This document shows, piece after piece, positions 38,834-50,000 of a stretch of DNA of 64,000 nt. Under the pieces are notes generated by a model, which saw only the letters and a list, made by a program, of their open reading frames with translations, made no database searches and was not told the DNA's origin. The DNA is from Euptelea pleiosperma (taxonomy: Eukaryota > Streptophyta > Magnoliopsida > Ranunculales > Eupteleaceae). How positions within the stretch are numbered: position 1 is the first letter of the stretch; the number at the start of each line of letters is the position of its first letter. The stretch is taken from contig CM068545.1 of the NCBI GenBank assembly GCA_035048495.1, positions 10,168,958 through 10,232,957 on the forward strand, written 5' to 3'. Made by a program: the position numbers and the translations under genes.

Positions 38834-39290
38834 GTTCTAGTTGTCTGCGAAATCTAAAGCTTTTGAAAGGTCCACGAATTAAATAATATTTAAAAAGGCG
38901 TAGGTAAATGATGCGCATGCTTGCGGGACAGCTGGCAGCTGGCGTCGGCAAAGTAAAAGCAAGCAAAAGCTCTTTTAACTCGTACTGGGGAGAGCCAACT
39001 GGGACAGCACGGGAACAGCTGTCTTGTACCACTTGGACGATTTTCATTGGGTGAGAATCTGACACTCAGCTCTTCAACAGCGACTGGTCGTACAGTGGCT
39101 CCCCACGAAACCAGCAGTGGCCAGCTAAGCGGACGTGGCAACGGCTATATTTCTGATATTTTTTGATCCTCGAGCTCTGTAATCATACGTGGACAGTGAC
39201 ATGGCACTAGACGACACAGCTTTCTCGTAAATGCCACTGTGGTTGGTGACGTGGAATAGAGGGAACTTGTCACGGAAGCTAATCGATAGG

Positions 39291-39299
39291 CTATAAAAT
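39291..39299 (+). promoter_or_regulatory. TATA box of the XTH9-like gene
   Basis: CTATAAAAT lies about 115 bases before the ATG at 39409, leaving room for a 5' leader of roughly 80-90 bases. The match to the plant TATA consensus is good. Confidence 0.7.
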
Positions 39300-39408
39300 T
39301 CCTATATTGCTCTCACAGACTCACACAGAGCATTTGCAGTGAAAAGAAGCTTCAGCCCGAAACTGAGGTTTTGCTTCTACTCTCCTTCTCCCTCGCCTTC
39401 TCTCATTA

Positions 39409-41438
39409 ATGGCGGTTTCTATCGCTCGTCTGTCTGTGAAGCTTGTGTTAGTGAGCTTCTGTGTGGCTATCTTGTTAAGTTCGGTGAGGTCGGCGAGGTT
39501 CGATGAGCTGTTCGAGCCGAGCTGGGCTCTGGATCATGTAGTTTACGAGGGAGAGGAGCTTAAGCTGAAACTTGATAATTATTCTGGTGAATACAAGATT
39601 TCTCTTTTCTTTCTGTTCAACTCCATTTGCGATTTTGTTCTTTTTCTCTGCTTTAGCTTCTTGATTCATTGAAGTTCTTAAGGGTTTTTTGTGCTTCAAG
39701 CTCTGTTCTATTTCTACTCTTTATTTTACCTGTTATGGTTAATGATGAAGCTCTTTGATGTTTCAGGTGCCGGATTTGCTTCGAAAAGCAAGTATCTGTT
39801 CGGAAAAACGACAGTTCAGATCAAGCTTGTAGAGGGGGACTCAGCTGGAACTGTTACTGCCTTTTATGTAAGAAACTCAAATATTATCTTTATTGTTTAT
39901 TAATTTACTCTCTTTATTTCTGAAACTACGCTGTATTTTTCAATTTCATGGAAGTTTCTCGTGACTTTGTTTAAATCGGATTAAATTTTATGACAAATTG
40001 TTTCTCAGTTTTTCCTTCAGAGAGCTCTGACGGTCTGATCACGAGCCTTCCTGATCTGGTTTTCTTACTTGTTTTGTGTTGGTGTTCGCACAGATGTCAT
40101 CCGATGGTCCAAATCACAATGAGTTCGACTTTGAGTTCCTTGGGAACACGACCGGCGAACCATACCTAGTGCAGACCAACGTGTATGTGAACGGCGTAGG
40201 CAACAGGGAGCAGCGATTGGACCTCTGGTTCGACCCCACCAAGGATTTCCACTCCTACTCCGTCCTCTGGAACCAGCGTCAAGTTGTGTACGTTCTCTAC
40301 TGTTTTATACTCTGCTCATACATAATACATTCTCTAACTTGCTCGCGTATTTGATGTTGGGCTCTATGCTAAGTTGAGCTGGTGGAGGGACAGTAGTGTT
40401 AGCGGGAAACATGGGGATTGTTCAAGAAATGCGAGGAAATCGTTCGAACAATCTCTCCTCGTGATTCCTGTTTCTTGTTTTGCTCGTGTTGTCTCCATAC
40501 CCACCAGCGTATTTTAAAAATTCCCCTCGTTTTTTGGTATTCTTACTTAAATTTGATTGGATGCTAGCATGCGCCGGTCTGCTCGGGAAGCACAGTTGAA
40601 GAAAATCAGGATATAGGGACACAAGCCCGGTGTGATTAGAAAAAGGGGACCCTTACCCGCGCACGTTAGTTTCACTAGATAGGTTAACATGCCCCTTGGC
40701 ACTTGGCCAAACCAAGGTTAAATGTTAAAGTTTAAACAGTCGATCATCTCACTATTCACGATATACGTGAAAAGAATGTGTGCTAACATGCGCCAGGGCA
40801 TCGCGACATTGTTGGAGGCAATGTGCGACCAAAAATATAAAAAACATGATCGCGTCCGCATGCTAAAAATGTGTTTGGTACAGGCTTTGGCTTTTTCTTT
40901 CTCCTTTTTCTTTTGGACCGTACGTGTTGGGCGTACGATAGACAGTACCTCACTATACTCAAATAATTGAAGGGATAAACACGATGAATTAGTCATTCGA
41001 TCTTGCTCTGTTTGGTGATTCAGTTTTCTGGTGGACGAGACGCCGATACGCGTATTTGCAAACAAGGAGAAACAAGGGATCCCGTTCCCAAAAGACCAAC
41101 CCATGGGTGTGTACAGTTCCATATGGAATGCGGACGACTGGGCCACGCAGGGTGGGCGGGTGAAGACCGACTGGTCCCACGCTCCCTTCGTATCATCCTA
41201 CAAAGGCTTCGACATCAACGGTTGTGAGGTGCCCACCACGACAGCCGCGCAGGAATACACGAGGATCTGCAGCGCCAGCGAGAAGAGATACTGGTGGGAC
41301 GAACCAATCATGTCGGAGCTAAGCCTTCATCAGAGTCACCAGCTCTTGTGGGTCCGGGCCAACCATCTCATCTACGACTACTGCACTGACTCAGCTCGGT
41401 TCCCGGTCGCTCCTCCGGAATGTGATCACCGCCACTGA
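39409..41438 (+). CDS. XTH9: Xyloglucan endotransglucosylase/hydrolase, XTH9-like
   Basis: XTHs cut and rejoin xyloglucan chains in the cell wall and so affect wall extension. Four exons, 39409-39586, 39767-39867, 40094-40287 and 41024-41438, give 295 residues (AtXTH9 about 290). A signal peptide spans about 1-29, cleaving near SSVRSA. The GH16 catalytic motif [10 protein letters not shown] is at 101-110, with nucleophile Glu103, Asp105 and acid/base Glu107. The adjacent NTT (111-113) is the conserved N-glycosylation site. [15 protein letters not shown] and [19 protein letters not shown] are XTH landmarks, the latter in the C-terminal XET domain. [16 protein letters not shown] and the ending PPECDHRH resemble XTH9 more than XTH4, 5 or 6. 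All splice sites are GT-AG. The 3' flank is duplicated downstream. Confidence 0.93.
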
Positions 41439-42199
41439 ACACGAATAGTAGTAGTGTAGTAGTAAGGAGGTGTGTGGTGTCATCGTTGCTAGTCTGGGAA
41501 GGGGAATTTACATTGTACAAAAGAAGATAAACATGAGCTCCATGTTCGTTCATTATTTGTTTTTTGTTTTTTTACTTTTTAGTTTTATGAATATCTTCTT
41601 CTTGTCACGTAGTTTGCATATGTGTAATGTAAGAAACTATAGGTTGAAGAAATTTGGTTGTTAACAGTAGTATTATGGGGGGTCCACCAAGTACCAATTA
41701 TGCAAAATTGGGGTTCCAGTGGGGCGCACCCATGGTGTACCAGCAATACTGCAACTCATAATACCTGGGAGTGCGTAAACTCACTTTATACTCGGGGGCG
41801 TTGGGTGTTGTGCGATTTCATAGAACTGTTTCCTTTGCAGAAATAATTACTGTGGGTCCTAATTTCAAACTCCTCCCTCCCCTTTTAGATAGGGCTGTGG
41901 ACCCAACCTGAGCTAGACGGGTTTTGGATTCGGCTTGGGCTCGGTTTCCTTTCCTCCGGTTGACGCATGACCCCCGACCACATATGCTAGGCCTCTAGGT
42001 AACCCACCGACTTTTGTATCCCAATTACGTAGCATTCGGTCCTCGTCTTCTTGTTAGTGGTCAACCAATCGTTATACCAAATGTTTGGGAGTTCGACATT
42101 AGATCGTGTTACGTCTCTGTCGAAGTGTTTTCAGATGTTTCTTATCACTTTCAGGAACGTCATTTTTGGACCTTCTCTCTTTTCAAGGCCTTCAAATTG

Positions 42200-42700
42200 G
42201 AGTTGAACTTTGCTGACTATGTGTCCCGTGGCACACTCTCAGAGCTCGCTGATGGATGCTTCGCCCGACCCTTAAGAGTGGACCTACAAACCAAAAATCA
42301 GCTCGATTAATGATTTATAGGCATTGGATTGGTCGATTTTTAATTGTGGCATTTGTATAGGTCCAACTAGGATGGGCGGGAGGGGGCCAAACATCAATAC
42401 TGTCAGTGACTACCACTCAACTTGTAAAAAGGGAATGACCGAATTCTGTCGTCCACAGTATGATCCAAGTGGCACACTCGTACCCTTTTGATGTTTGGCC
42501 CATCTCTAGATGGATCTGCAGACCAAAAATTACCCTGATTAGTGATTCCTAACCGTCAAACTGGTATCTTTTTTCATGCATAGATTTTTTAACCGTGAGA
42601 TTGAAGCTCTTTTGTGGGTACTTGGATCTCAAAAGGTTAGAGCTCACCAGTCAGGCTGATTTTTTTGTTCTTACGTCCACCTGGAGAATTTTTTTTTAAG
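42200..42700. mobile_element. Two family A MITE copies in duplication unit 1
   Basis: Copies at about 42200-42425 and 42450-42700 carry GGCACACTC, a GATGTTTGGCCCATCTC block and their inverted arms. The equivalent pair in unit 2 lies at about 45035-45262 and 45305-45570, so both were present before the duplication. Confidence 0.55.
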
Positions 42701-42734
42701 TAGCCATCATGGGCCCAATGATTGTGTGCCACAT

Positions 42735-43460
42735 ATACCCATGGTTTAGACTTTGGTTTTAAAATGACTTTAAAAAGTAACCATGGTACATGTGGCACGC
42801 AATCATTGGCACAGCCGCTTTGTCGTTCACCTGGCTACCTGGGGATGGGGGCCAAACATCCATATCGTGTGGAAGGAGTAAAATTTGTGTCACAAGATGT
42901 TTGTGACGGAAGCCGGTCACAGCACTCAATACGAGCCACGTGGCATACTATTATAGAACGATGACCGTATGGATGTTTGGCCAGTCCCTCGGTGGACCGG
43001 TACACAAACAATCAGCTTGATTAGTGATTTCTAATGATTCGGTTGAAGTTATCTTCATGGATTGATTTTTAACGGTAGGAATCTGAGCATTATTGAGCGT
43101 TATTTGGGTGCAAAATCCATACGTTGTAAATCACAAAGTAGACTGATTTTTGGTTGTAGGTCCACCGAGGGACTGGCCAAACATCCATACAGTCAGCGCC
43201 CTCTGATCGTGTGCCACGTGGCTCGTATTGAGTGCTGTGACCGGCTTCCGTTACGACATCTTGTGACACAAGTTTTACTCGTGTCGAAGAGGTTAATTCT
43301 GTGCTCCATCAAGAAGTTTGAAGACAAGAAGTTTAGAGTTTGGTTTTAAAATGACTTTAAAAAGTAACCGTGGGTATATGTGGCATGTGATCATTGGCAC
43401 ATGATCGCCGCATCAAAAAATTTCTCTTTCACCTGGCTACCTGGGGATGGGCCAAACATC
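42735..43460. repeat. 130-bp direct repeat flanking a MITE
   Basis: A segment with TTGGTTTTAAAATGACTTTA and CACCTGGCTACCTGGGGATG occurs at about 42748-42860 and again at about 43341-43455. The 405-bp MITE lies between the copies. Confidence 0.65.
42876..43280. mobile_element. Complete 405-bp family A MITE with 9-bp TSD
   Basis: The ends are inverted: GAGTAAAATTTGTGTCACAA on the left and, in reverse, GAGTAAAACTTGTGTCACAA on the right. They are followed by matching GGAAGCCGGTCACAGCACTC and CAATACGAGCCACGTGGCA arms. The flanks are GTGTGGAAG (42867-42875) and GTGTCGAAG (43281-43289), a 9-bp target-site duplication with one change. This defines family A ends and supports a Mutator-type origin. 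Confidence 0.75.
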
Positions 43461-43824
43461 CATACCGTGTCGAAGTGGTTAATTCTGTGCTCCATCAAGA
43501 GAAGTTTGAAGACCAACATCCATTAGCAAAGATTTATTCACGCCAATGTACTCATTCACGCTTGTGCCATATCATTGTTCTTCGTTCCACATGCCCACAC
43601 TCTCATATTGAATGTAATGTAAGAAACTATAGGTTAAAGAAATTTCGTTATTAACAGTATTACGGGGGGTCCACCAAGTACCTACTAAGCAAAATTGTGG
43701 TCCCAGTGGGGCACCATGGTATCAGCAACACTGCAACTTAATACTCCTGGGAGTGCGTAAACTGACTTTATACTCGGGTGTTGTGTCCTAATTTCAAACT
43801 CCCACTTTTAGATAGGGCTGTGTG

Positions 43825-44620
43825 CAGTGGCGGAACCGAGGGGGGGCAGTTGCCCCCCTCAACTTTTAAAAATTGATAAAAACATTTTTTTTCCAAGGAG
43901 GAAAAAATTGTTGATGGGTAACCTGCTCTGCCCATTGACCGCATGGATGTTTAGCCCACCTCTTGGTGGATATACACACTCAAAATCACTCTGATATTCA
44001 ATTTCTAGCAATTAGATTTTAGTACTTTTTTAAAGCGTGATTCTAGCTGTTGGATTCCAAAAAGATTGGGTACTAAATCCAACAGCTAAAACTCATCAAA
44101 CAAGCCGATTTCAGGTATGAGTGTCTACGAAAGGAAGGGCTAAACATCCATGCAGTCAGTGGGCCCATCTGCCCCACTTTGACGAGTAAACATTCAATGA
44201 CACCTGTTGAGAGTGAGCGATGCTGCTGATTGCAGCCAATATGAGCCACTTGACACATTCTTAAGAGGACACAGACCGTATGGATGCTTAGCCAATCACT
44301 AGGTAACCTACAAACCAGAAATAAGCCTGATTCATGATTTAAAACCTTTGGATTTCTTACCCAAATAATGCTCAAATTCCTATGGTTAAAATTAACCCAT
44401 GAAAATAACTTCAATCCAACACTTAGAAATCAGTAATCAAGTTTATTTTTGGCTTGTAGGTCCACCTAGTGATTGGCCAAACATCCATACGGTTAGTTTG
44501 CTCTTAAGAATGTGCCACATGGCTCATATTGACTGTAGTCAGGGGCGTCGACTGTATGTCGTTAACTTCGCTTTGATGGTCGCTTGCCCCCCCTGGGACA
44601 AAATCCTGGCTCCGCCACTG
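43825..44620. mobile_element. hAT-like element with two nested MITEs
   Basis: It starts CAGTGGCGGAACCGAG and ends, in reverse, CAGTGGCGGAGCCAGGATTT, the same terminal type as 1174-1849. Unit 1 of the surrounding duplication lacks it: there TAGATAGGGCTGTG runs straight into CCCAACCTGAGC, which gives the empty site. The right flank GCACTGTG and left GGCTGTGTG are consistent with a diverged 8-bp duplication. A family B MITE (43915-44190) and a family A MITE (44205-44550) sit inside. Confidence 0.65.
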
Positions 44621-45034
44621 GCACTGTGCCCAACCCGAGCCAGACGGGTAAAACCCGACTTTGGGTTGGGTTTTTTAGTGTTTTTTTTGGACTGGCCCGG
44701 CCAGCTCTACTTGTAGATTAATATCTAATCTCAACCAGACCACAACATAGGATTCAATTACCATCACGCTCCTATGCTTGACCCACCCGCAAGGGTAGAC
44801 TTTTGTATCCAGCGTAGCACATCAGTTCTCGTCTTCTTGTAGTGGTCAACCAATCTTTATGCCAAATGTTTGGAGTTTGACAGCTTGAGTCATATTTTGC
44901 CATGTAACGTTGCTTAGATCGAGTTATGTCTTTGTCAAAGTATGTTTTTATATATATATTTTTTTATGACTTTCATCAAAATCATTTTTGGACCTTCTCT
45001 CTTTTCAAGGCCTTCAACTTGGAGTAGAACTTTG

Positions 45035-45570
45035 CTGACTATGAGTCACGTGGCACACTCTTGTAGATCGCTGATGGATGCTTGGCCCGACCCTTAGTGG
45101 ACCTACAAACCGAAAATCAATTGATTAGTGATTTCTAAGCGTTGGATTGGTTTTTTTCTTTCTACCCGTGGCATTTGAGCATATTCGAAAGGTTTGGAAT
45201 CACTAATCTTGATGATTTTTAGTATGTAGGTCCACTTAAGGATGGGCCAAACATCAATACTTTCTAGGTCTAGTACTCAACTGTACAAAACGAATGACGA
45301 ATGTCTGTTGTCCACGGTATGAACCAAGTGGCACACACACCCTCTTGAATGTTTGGCCCATATCTAGGTGGACCTGCAGACCAAAAATCACCATGCTTGG
45401 TGATTTCTAACCGGTGAATTGATATCTTTTTTTTTTTTTTTTTTAAACTTTGGGATTGAAGCATTATTTTGAGTACTCAGATCAGAAGGTTAGCAATCAC
45501 CAATAAGGCTGGTTTTTGGGGTCTTCTTGTCCACCTGGGGATGGGACAAACATCCGTAACGTGTCTACGT
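45035..45570. mobile_element. Two family A MITE copies in duplication unit 2
   Basis: These are the counterparts of 42200-42700, with GAGTCACGTGGCACACTCTT, AATGTTTGGCCCATATCTAG and a T run of about 18 at 45428-45445. The rest, to 47068, has no gene apart from a short AACCGAA-type repeat near 46555-46685. Confidence 0.55.
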
Positions 45571-45769
45571 GGCTCTGTGCTCCATCAAGAACTTTGGAGA
45601 CGGACATCCATTAGGCATTGGCACCAAATTACTCATTCACTCTGGTGCTATCATTGTTCTTCATATACTGCACATGCCCACCAAATGATCTAACCCATAA
45701 ACTAAATAAACCAAATAATTTCATGTACTATCAAATCGATGGATTGTACCGTTTTGGATGGCTAAAAAT

Positions 45770-45935
45770 TATCACATGGTCCGGGGTCCATGGACATCAG
45801 CATGGTGGTGTCATTTTTTCATTTGGACTTGCTTTAATAATTAAACGACTAACACTTAAAATTACTTCGCAAGTAACTTAAGGTACAATTTTGGCGAATG
45901 ACAAAATGGCACCACCATGCACCATGACAACGAAC
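45770..45935. repeat. Small inverted repeat around CATGGTGGTG
   Basis: CATGGTGGTGTCATTTTTTC at about 45801 faces AATGGCACCACCATGCACC at about 45905, and CATGGTCCG faces CGGACCATA further out. The central open space is AT-rich. It looks like a small MITE with decayed ends. Confidence 0.4.
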
Positions 45936-47068
45936 CAGGGGAACGGACCATATAATCATTACAAAAAAAACAAAATAAATGAGGGCCACCAACTGGTAAT
46001 ATTGTTCCATAATGAGTACCACTTGTACCATAAATACAAAATTAACTAGCACCCGCGAACTATCTGGATCACATGGGTAAATATGTAAGGATAGAACCAG
46101 GACGGAATTTAGTGTTGTAAGTTTGTAACTGAACGATAATTTGATGTCCGGTTGGAATATCGGAAACATGCCATTTATACAATTAAGGTGGGTCCACACA
46201 ATATGCTCTCCTAAGTACATAAGTGGCTCTTTCTTTAAGCTGTTCTCTAAGCAATTTCACTGCATTGCTAAGCTGCTCTCTACGTGACCTTAATCCCCAA
46301 CAATACCGTTTTAAAATAAGAATAAAAGAAAAATAGTTGAAAAACGAACAGGGTTGTGCAGGTGGAGTCGGAGAGTCGCTTAGCATCAAAAGTTAGCTGT
46401 TAATTGATGAGGTTACTCTGGAAAGATAAGGTATAAAATGGATTCTAATGGTTGGGAGGAAATGCAGCGATTATCGGTTAGGGTCGATGTGAAGAACAAA
46501 ATGGCATAACCATGTACATGGGTTGGTGGGATCTTTCTGGCAACCCCACGGTGCAAATTAGGGGTGTCAATTTGTACTGATATAATTGGACCGAATCGGA
46601 ACCGATAAAAACAAGCAATAGACAATTTTGGTTTGGATTCTGAGTACCTTGGGAATTTAATCGGAACCAACCTGCTGACACCACTAGTGCAAATACTTAA
46701 TTGATCTCACATTTGCAATGCAATTGATGAAGGGAATCATAACAGAAGTATTCAAATAGGGCAACACAATAGAATGTGGATCTGTGGTAGGGATGAGGTC
46801 ATTTTAGGGATAAACAGCACAAAGGTCAAGTCTGTAAGTTAATGGTGGAGCAGATCTGATAACCATGGCATAATAATAAGACTTCAAAGAAGAATACTAT
46901 ACGAGCATTTTTTAGTCATTTGTTACTAGCGACCAACTCTTTGTACAAAAAAGAACTTACTTCATAGGCTTCCACGACTATCTACAAGAGTATCTTAACC
47001 AGCAGGTCTAAGAAAGATAATTATGTTTTTAATGTCAGCGAATTCATAAATTGGGTTCCCAATGCACT

Positions 47069-50000
47069 CTATCCCCGCTTCAGCACAACCACCATAATTG
47101 CTAGGACTGCGAGTGCCATGAAGGAAGCTCCTATGGTTTTGTCTACATTGGTCCCCGTGGCATTTCCGTTGGAGTCCATTGAGACGTTTTCTGCTGCCGT
47201 ACTTCCAAAGATGCTCTGAAAGAATCCAGATAGATTGCTCACCATATCTGTCACTGTAAGCTTAACTTTCTGCATGAACTCCATGAAAGCATTCCCAGAG
47301 TCTTCACAGTGTTTCGCATCAGCTTCATCATAAAAGCCCTTTGAAGAGTTATGATCATCATGACTCTCATTATCCGCAAAGGGCTCCTTTACATCCATAT
47401 CCATGTCAGGGGGAAGAGAAACTGTCAGAGAACAACAGAAATATCAAATAAAGCTTTGGAATCAGGAGAAATGGCCAAAGAGATCTTTGGGTTCAAATGA
47501 AATGATTCTTACTGGTTCGCTGTTGTTCGAGGAACTCCATGACCTTCTCATTTTGCATTACAGCATCCCAGACATTTTTGTCAGCAGCAAGTGAAGCGAC
47601 AACGCTCTGCATCCGAAACAAAAATCAGAAATTATGGTCTCACACAATTGGGGTTAAGTGAAGGACCTTAAGTTTCTTCCAGCCGGACAACCGGCACAAT
47701 GGAAAATGAATCTGGGAAACCAAACTCACTATACACAAAGAAATTGATGTTTAGAACAGTTTCCACGAAATAGCAAAATCCCCCTAAACAACCAATGGCC
47801 CCTCAGTTTTCACACGTCCTCAGAGTGTTGAAGGTTCCACATGGATCAAGGAAAACTTGATGAAGGACCATTTAAATTTTACGCATATTATGGAAAAAGT
47901 TAATTGGTTCACACACACGAGACTATAATTACGTGAAACATGCACACTGGTGAAATCTGCATGCACTTTTTAGCCCCTCAACCACTTGTCCCATGGTTCG
48001 AAGTCTCGGGCGATCCAGACCGGGATCGGAGGTATCCGAGACAAAGATCCAATGTTTGTCTCGGATCGCAGTGGATCGCCCAATCCAACTCGCTGGATCG
48101 CCCGTTGGATCGCCCGATCCAAACGAGTTAACCGATCCAACTCGGCGAGTTGAACCAGTGGAAATGAAGTTATAAAAACCCGATTTTTTTTATTTTTTTT
48201 CATCTTTTCACTCGTTTTCCTCTCTCAACCCTTCTTGGAACCTAAAAATAGCTTGAAAAAGATAGATCTACCTTCGAAACATATAGATCCATGAAGATCA
48301 AAGGTTTTGGTTCAAATTTCTTCGAGTTGGATTGAAAATCCGGTGAGTTTTGGGGGAAACACATAGATCTACCTTCTTGTGATTTTTTCTGATTTTTCTG
48401 CCATTTTTTTGAATTTTTTGCATCTTTTGGGATTTTTTTTTCTCGTCTCGGGATCACGATGGATCGGACAGATCCAACCGATCCAACTCAGGATCGAAGG
48501 GGTCCGATCCAACGGCCGATCCCGAGACTTTGATCCTTGACTTGTCAACTTCAAAACTTTGCTGGAACAGAGACTAACACCTTATACATTAATGAAGCCA
48601 GAGCATCTTTCATAAGAAGCATGAATCAGGAGATATTAGACATGGGAAGACCAGCTAGACGATGGTACTTCTTCAGCTGAAACAGAACTAATGGCAGCAC
48701 AAAGGTGCAACAAGCGAAGTTGAATTCCCACAGCTTAAGGAGGCTTCAAGTTGTTGCGGCCCATTACCGACCATGGAATACAAACAAAGTAGGAACCTAA
48801 AGAGTTGAACTGACTCATTAACACAAATTTCAAGACCAAAAACAAATTTAACATCATCATTTAAGATATAAGAAAATACGAACTATGTGATTTTGTTGCA
48901 TATCCATTTCTCCAAAGATTGCCTTACATATTTTACATTTATAGGAACTAATATTTATAGAGGTGTTTTTTTCCAATATAATCTAACAATTATTAGTATC
49001 TTATTAGGAAGAGCTATGTTGCATGGATTCTTCTAAACGGGAGAAGTACCCATGTCGAACACATGTTAAAGTCTGACACAATACGGATTCTAGCACAACA
49101 CTTTCAAATGAGATGTGCTACCGCACACCTCAAGAGAACGTTTCCCATAGGTATACCCCATTGGAAGGACCTTAAGGTATACAAAACGAATCTTGATGAC
49201 CGTCCAAGTGTTTAGCGGCTTTAGCCCCTAAGAGACATTCTACTACTGAGGCTGAGTATAATTTTCCCACACTAAAAAACAACCTCTATTAGAAAGTGTC
49301 CCTTGGTAAACTTATATGCAGTGAAAAAAGAGTTGGGGTGAAACAAACTGACATATAAAAAGAGGCCCGAGATGAAAAGAGTCAAGGTAGAAATAAACCT
49401 TAGTAAAAGTTTCATTGTGGAAGGAATCCACGATGAAGAACACGACTAAGAGAAAACCCTAGTGTCAATTAAATTAAATTCAAGAAGGTTTACATTATTA
49501 GATCTAACCCTAAAGGATAGATTAAGATGTTTGAATCTGATGGCCCAAATGTACTAGGAGCAGCCTGCTTTAATAGAGGAAACATTGTTTTGGTTAACTA
49601 GTCCAAAATAAAGAAGCAAAAACATAAAAAAAAATTGCAAAAGAGAAAGAAGAGACGAAGAGGAAGAATCTTGCCACTTCAAGAAAGAATATAAGCTAAT
49701 GGAGTCGCACCATCGAAAAGGAATCACCCCTCAAGGTGGGACTTCATCCTCACAAAACATCAAAGCTACCAAAAATCAAATTCTTCAACCATTCAGCTTA
49801 AAGAAGTACATAGAGTATTTAGCAAGGTTTTAAATGTAAGTTTCAGTATGTAATTTGGTTGTGGCTCGGAGAAGGAAAAAAAATTGTGCCATCAATGTGG
49901 AAATATTGTCAAATTTTCAGAAACTATGGAGAAGCTATGAAAATCATAAAAGAAGATATGAAACACATTGATATTTTCGAAATGACAACTTATTATACTA

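Larger units (their letters stand above)
41625..45685. repeat. Tandem duplication of XTH9 3' flank
   Basis: Two direct units of about 2 kb run at roughly 41625-43612 and 43613-45685. Both start with GTAATGTAAGAAACTATAGG and share GGGTCCACCAAGTACC, CTGGGAGTGCGTAAACT, TTTTTGGACCTTCTCTCTTT and TGTGCTCCATCAAGA near the end. The first begins in what may be the XTH9 3' UTR. Each unit has since gained its own insertions: a 405-bp MITE in unit 1 and a hAT-like element in unit 2. Confidence 0.75.

Noticed and set aside
38787..39141. Two - strand frames upstream of XTH9
   Set aside because: They overlap a MITE end and the XTH9 promoter region and match nothing. The local GC rise near the gene explains their length.
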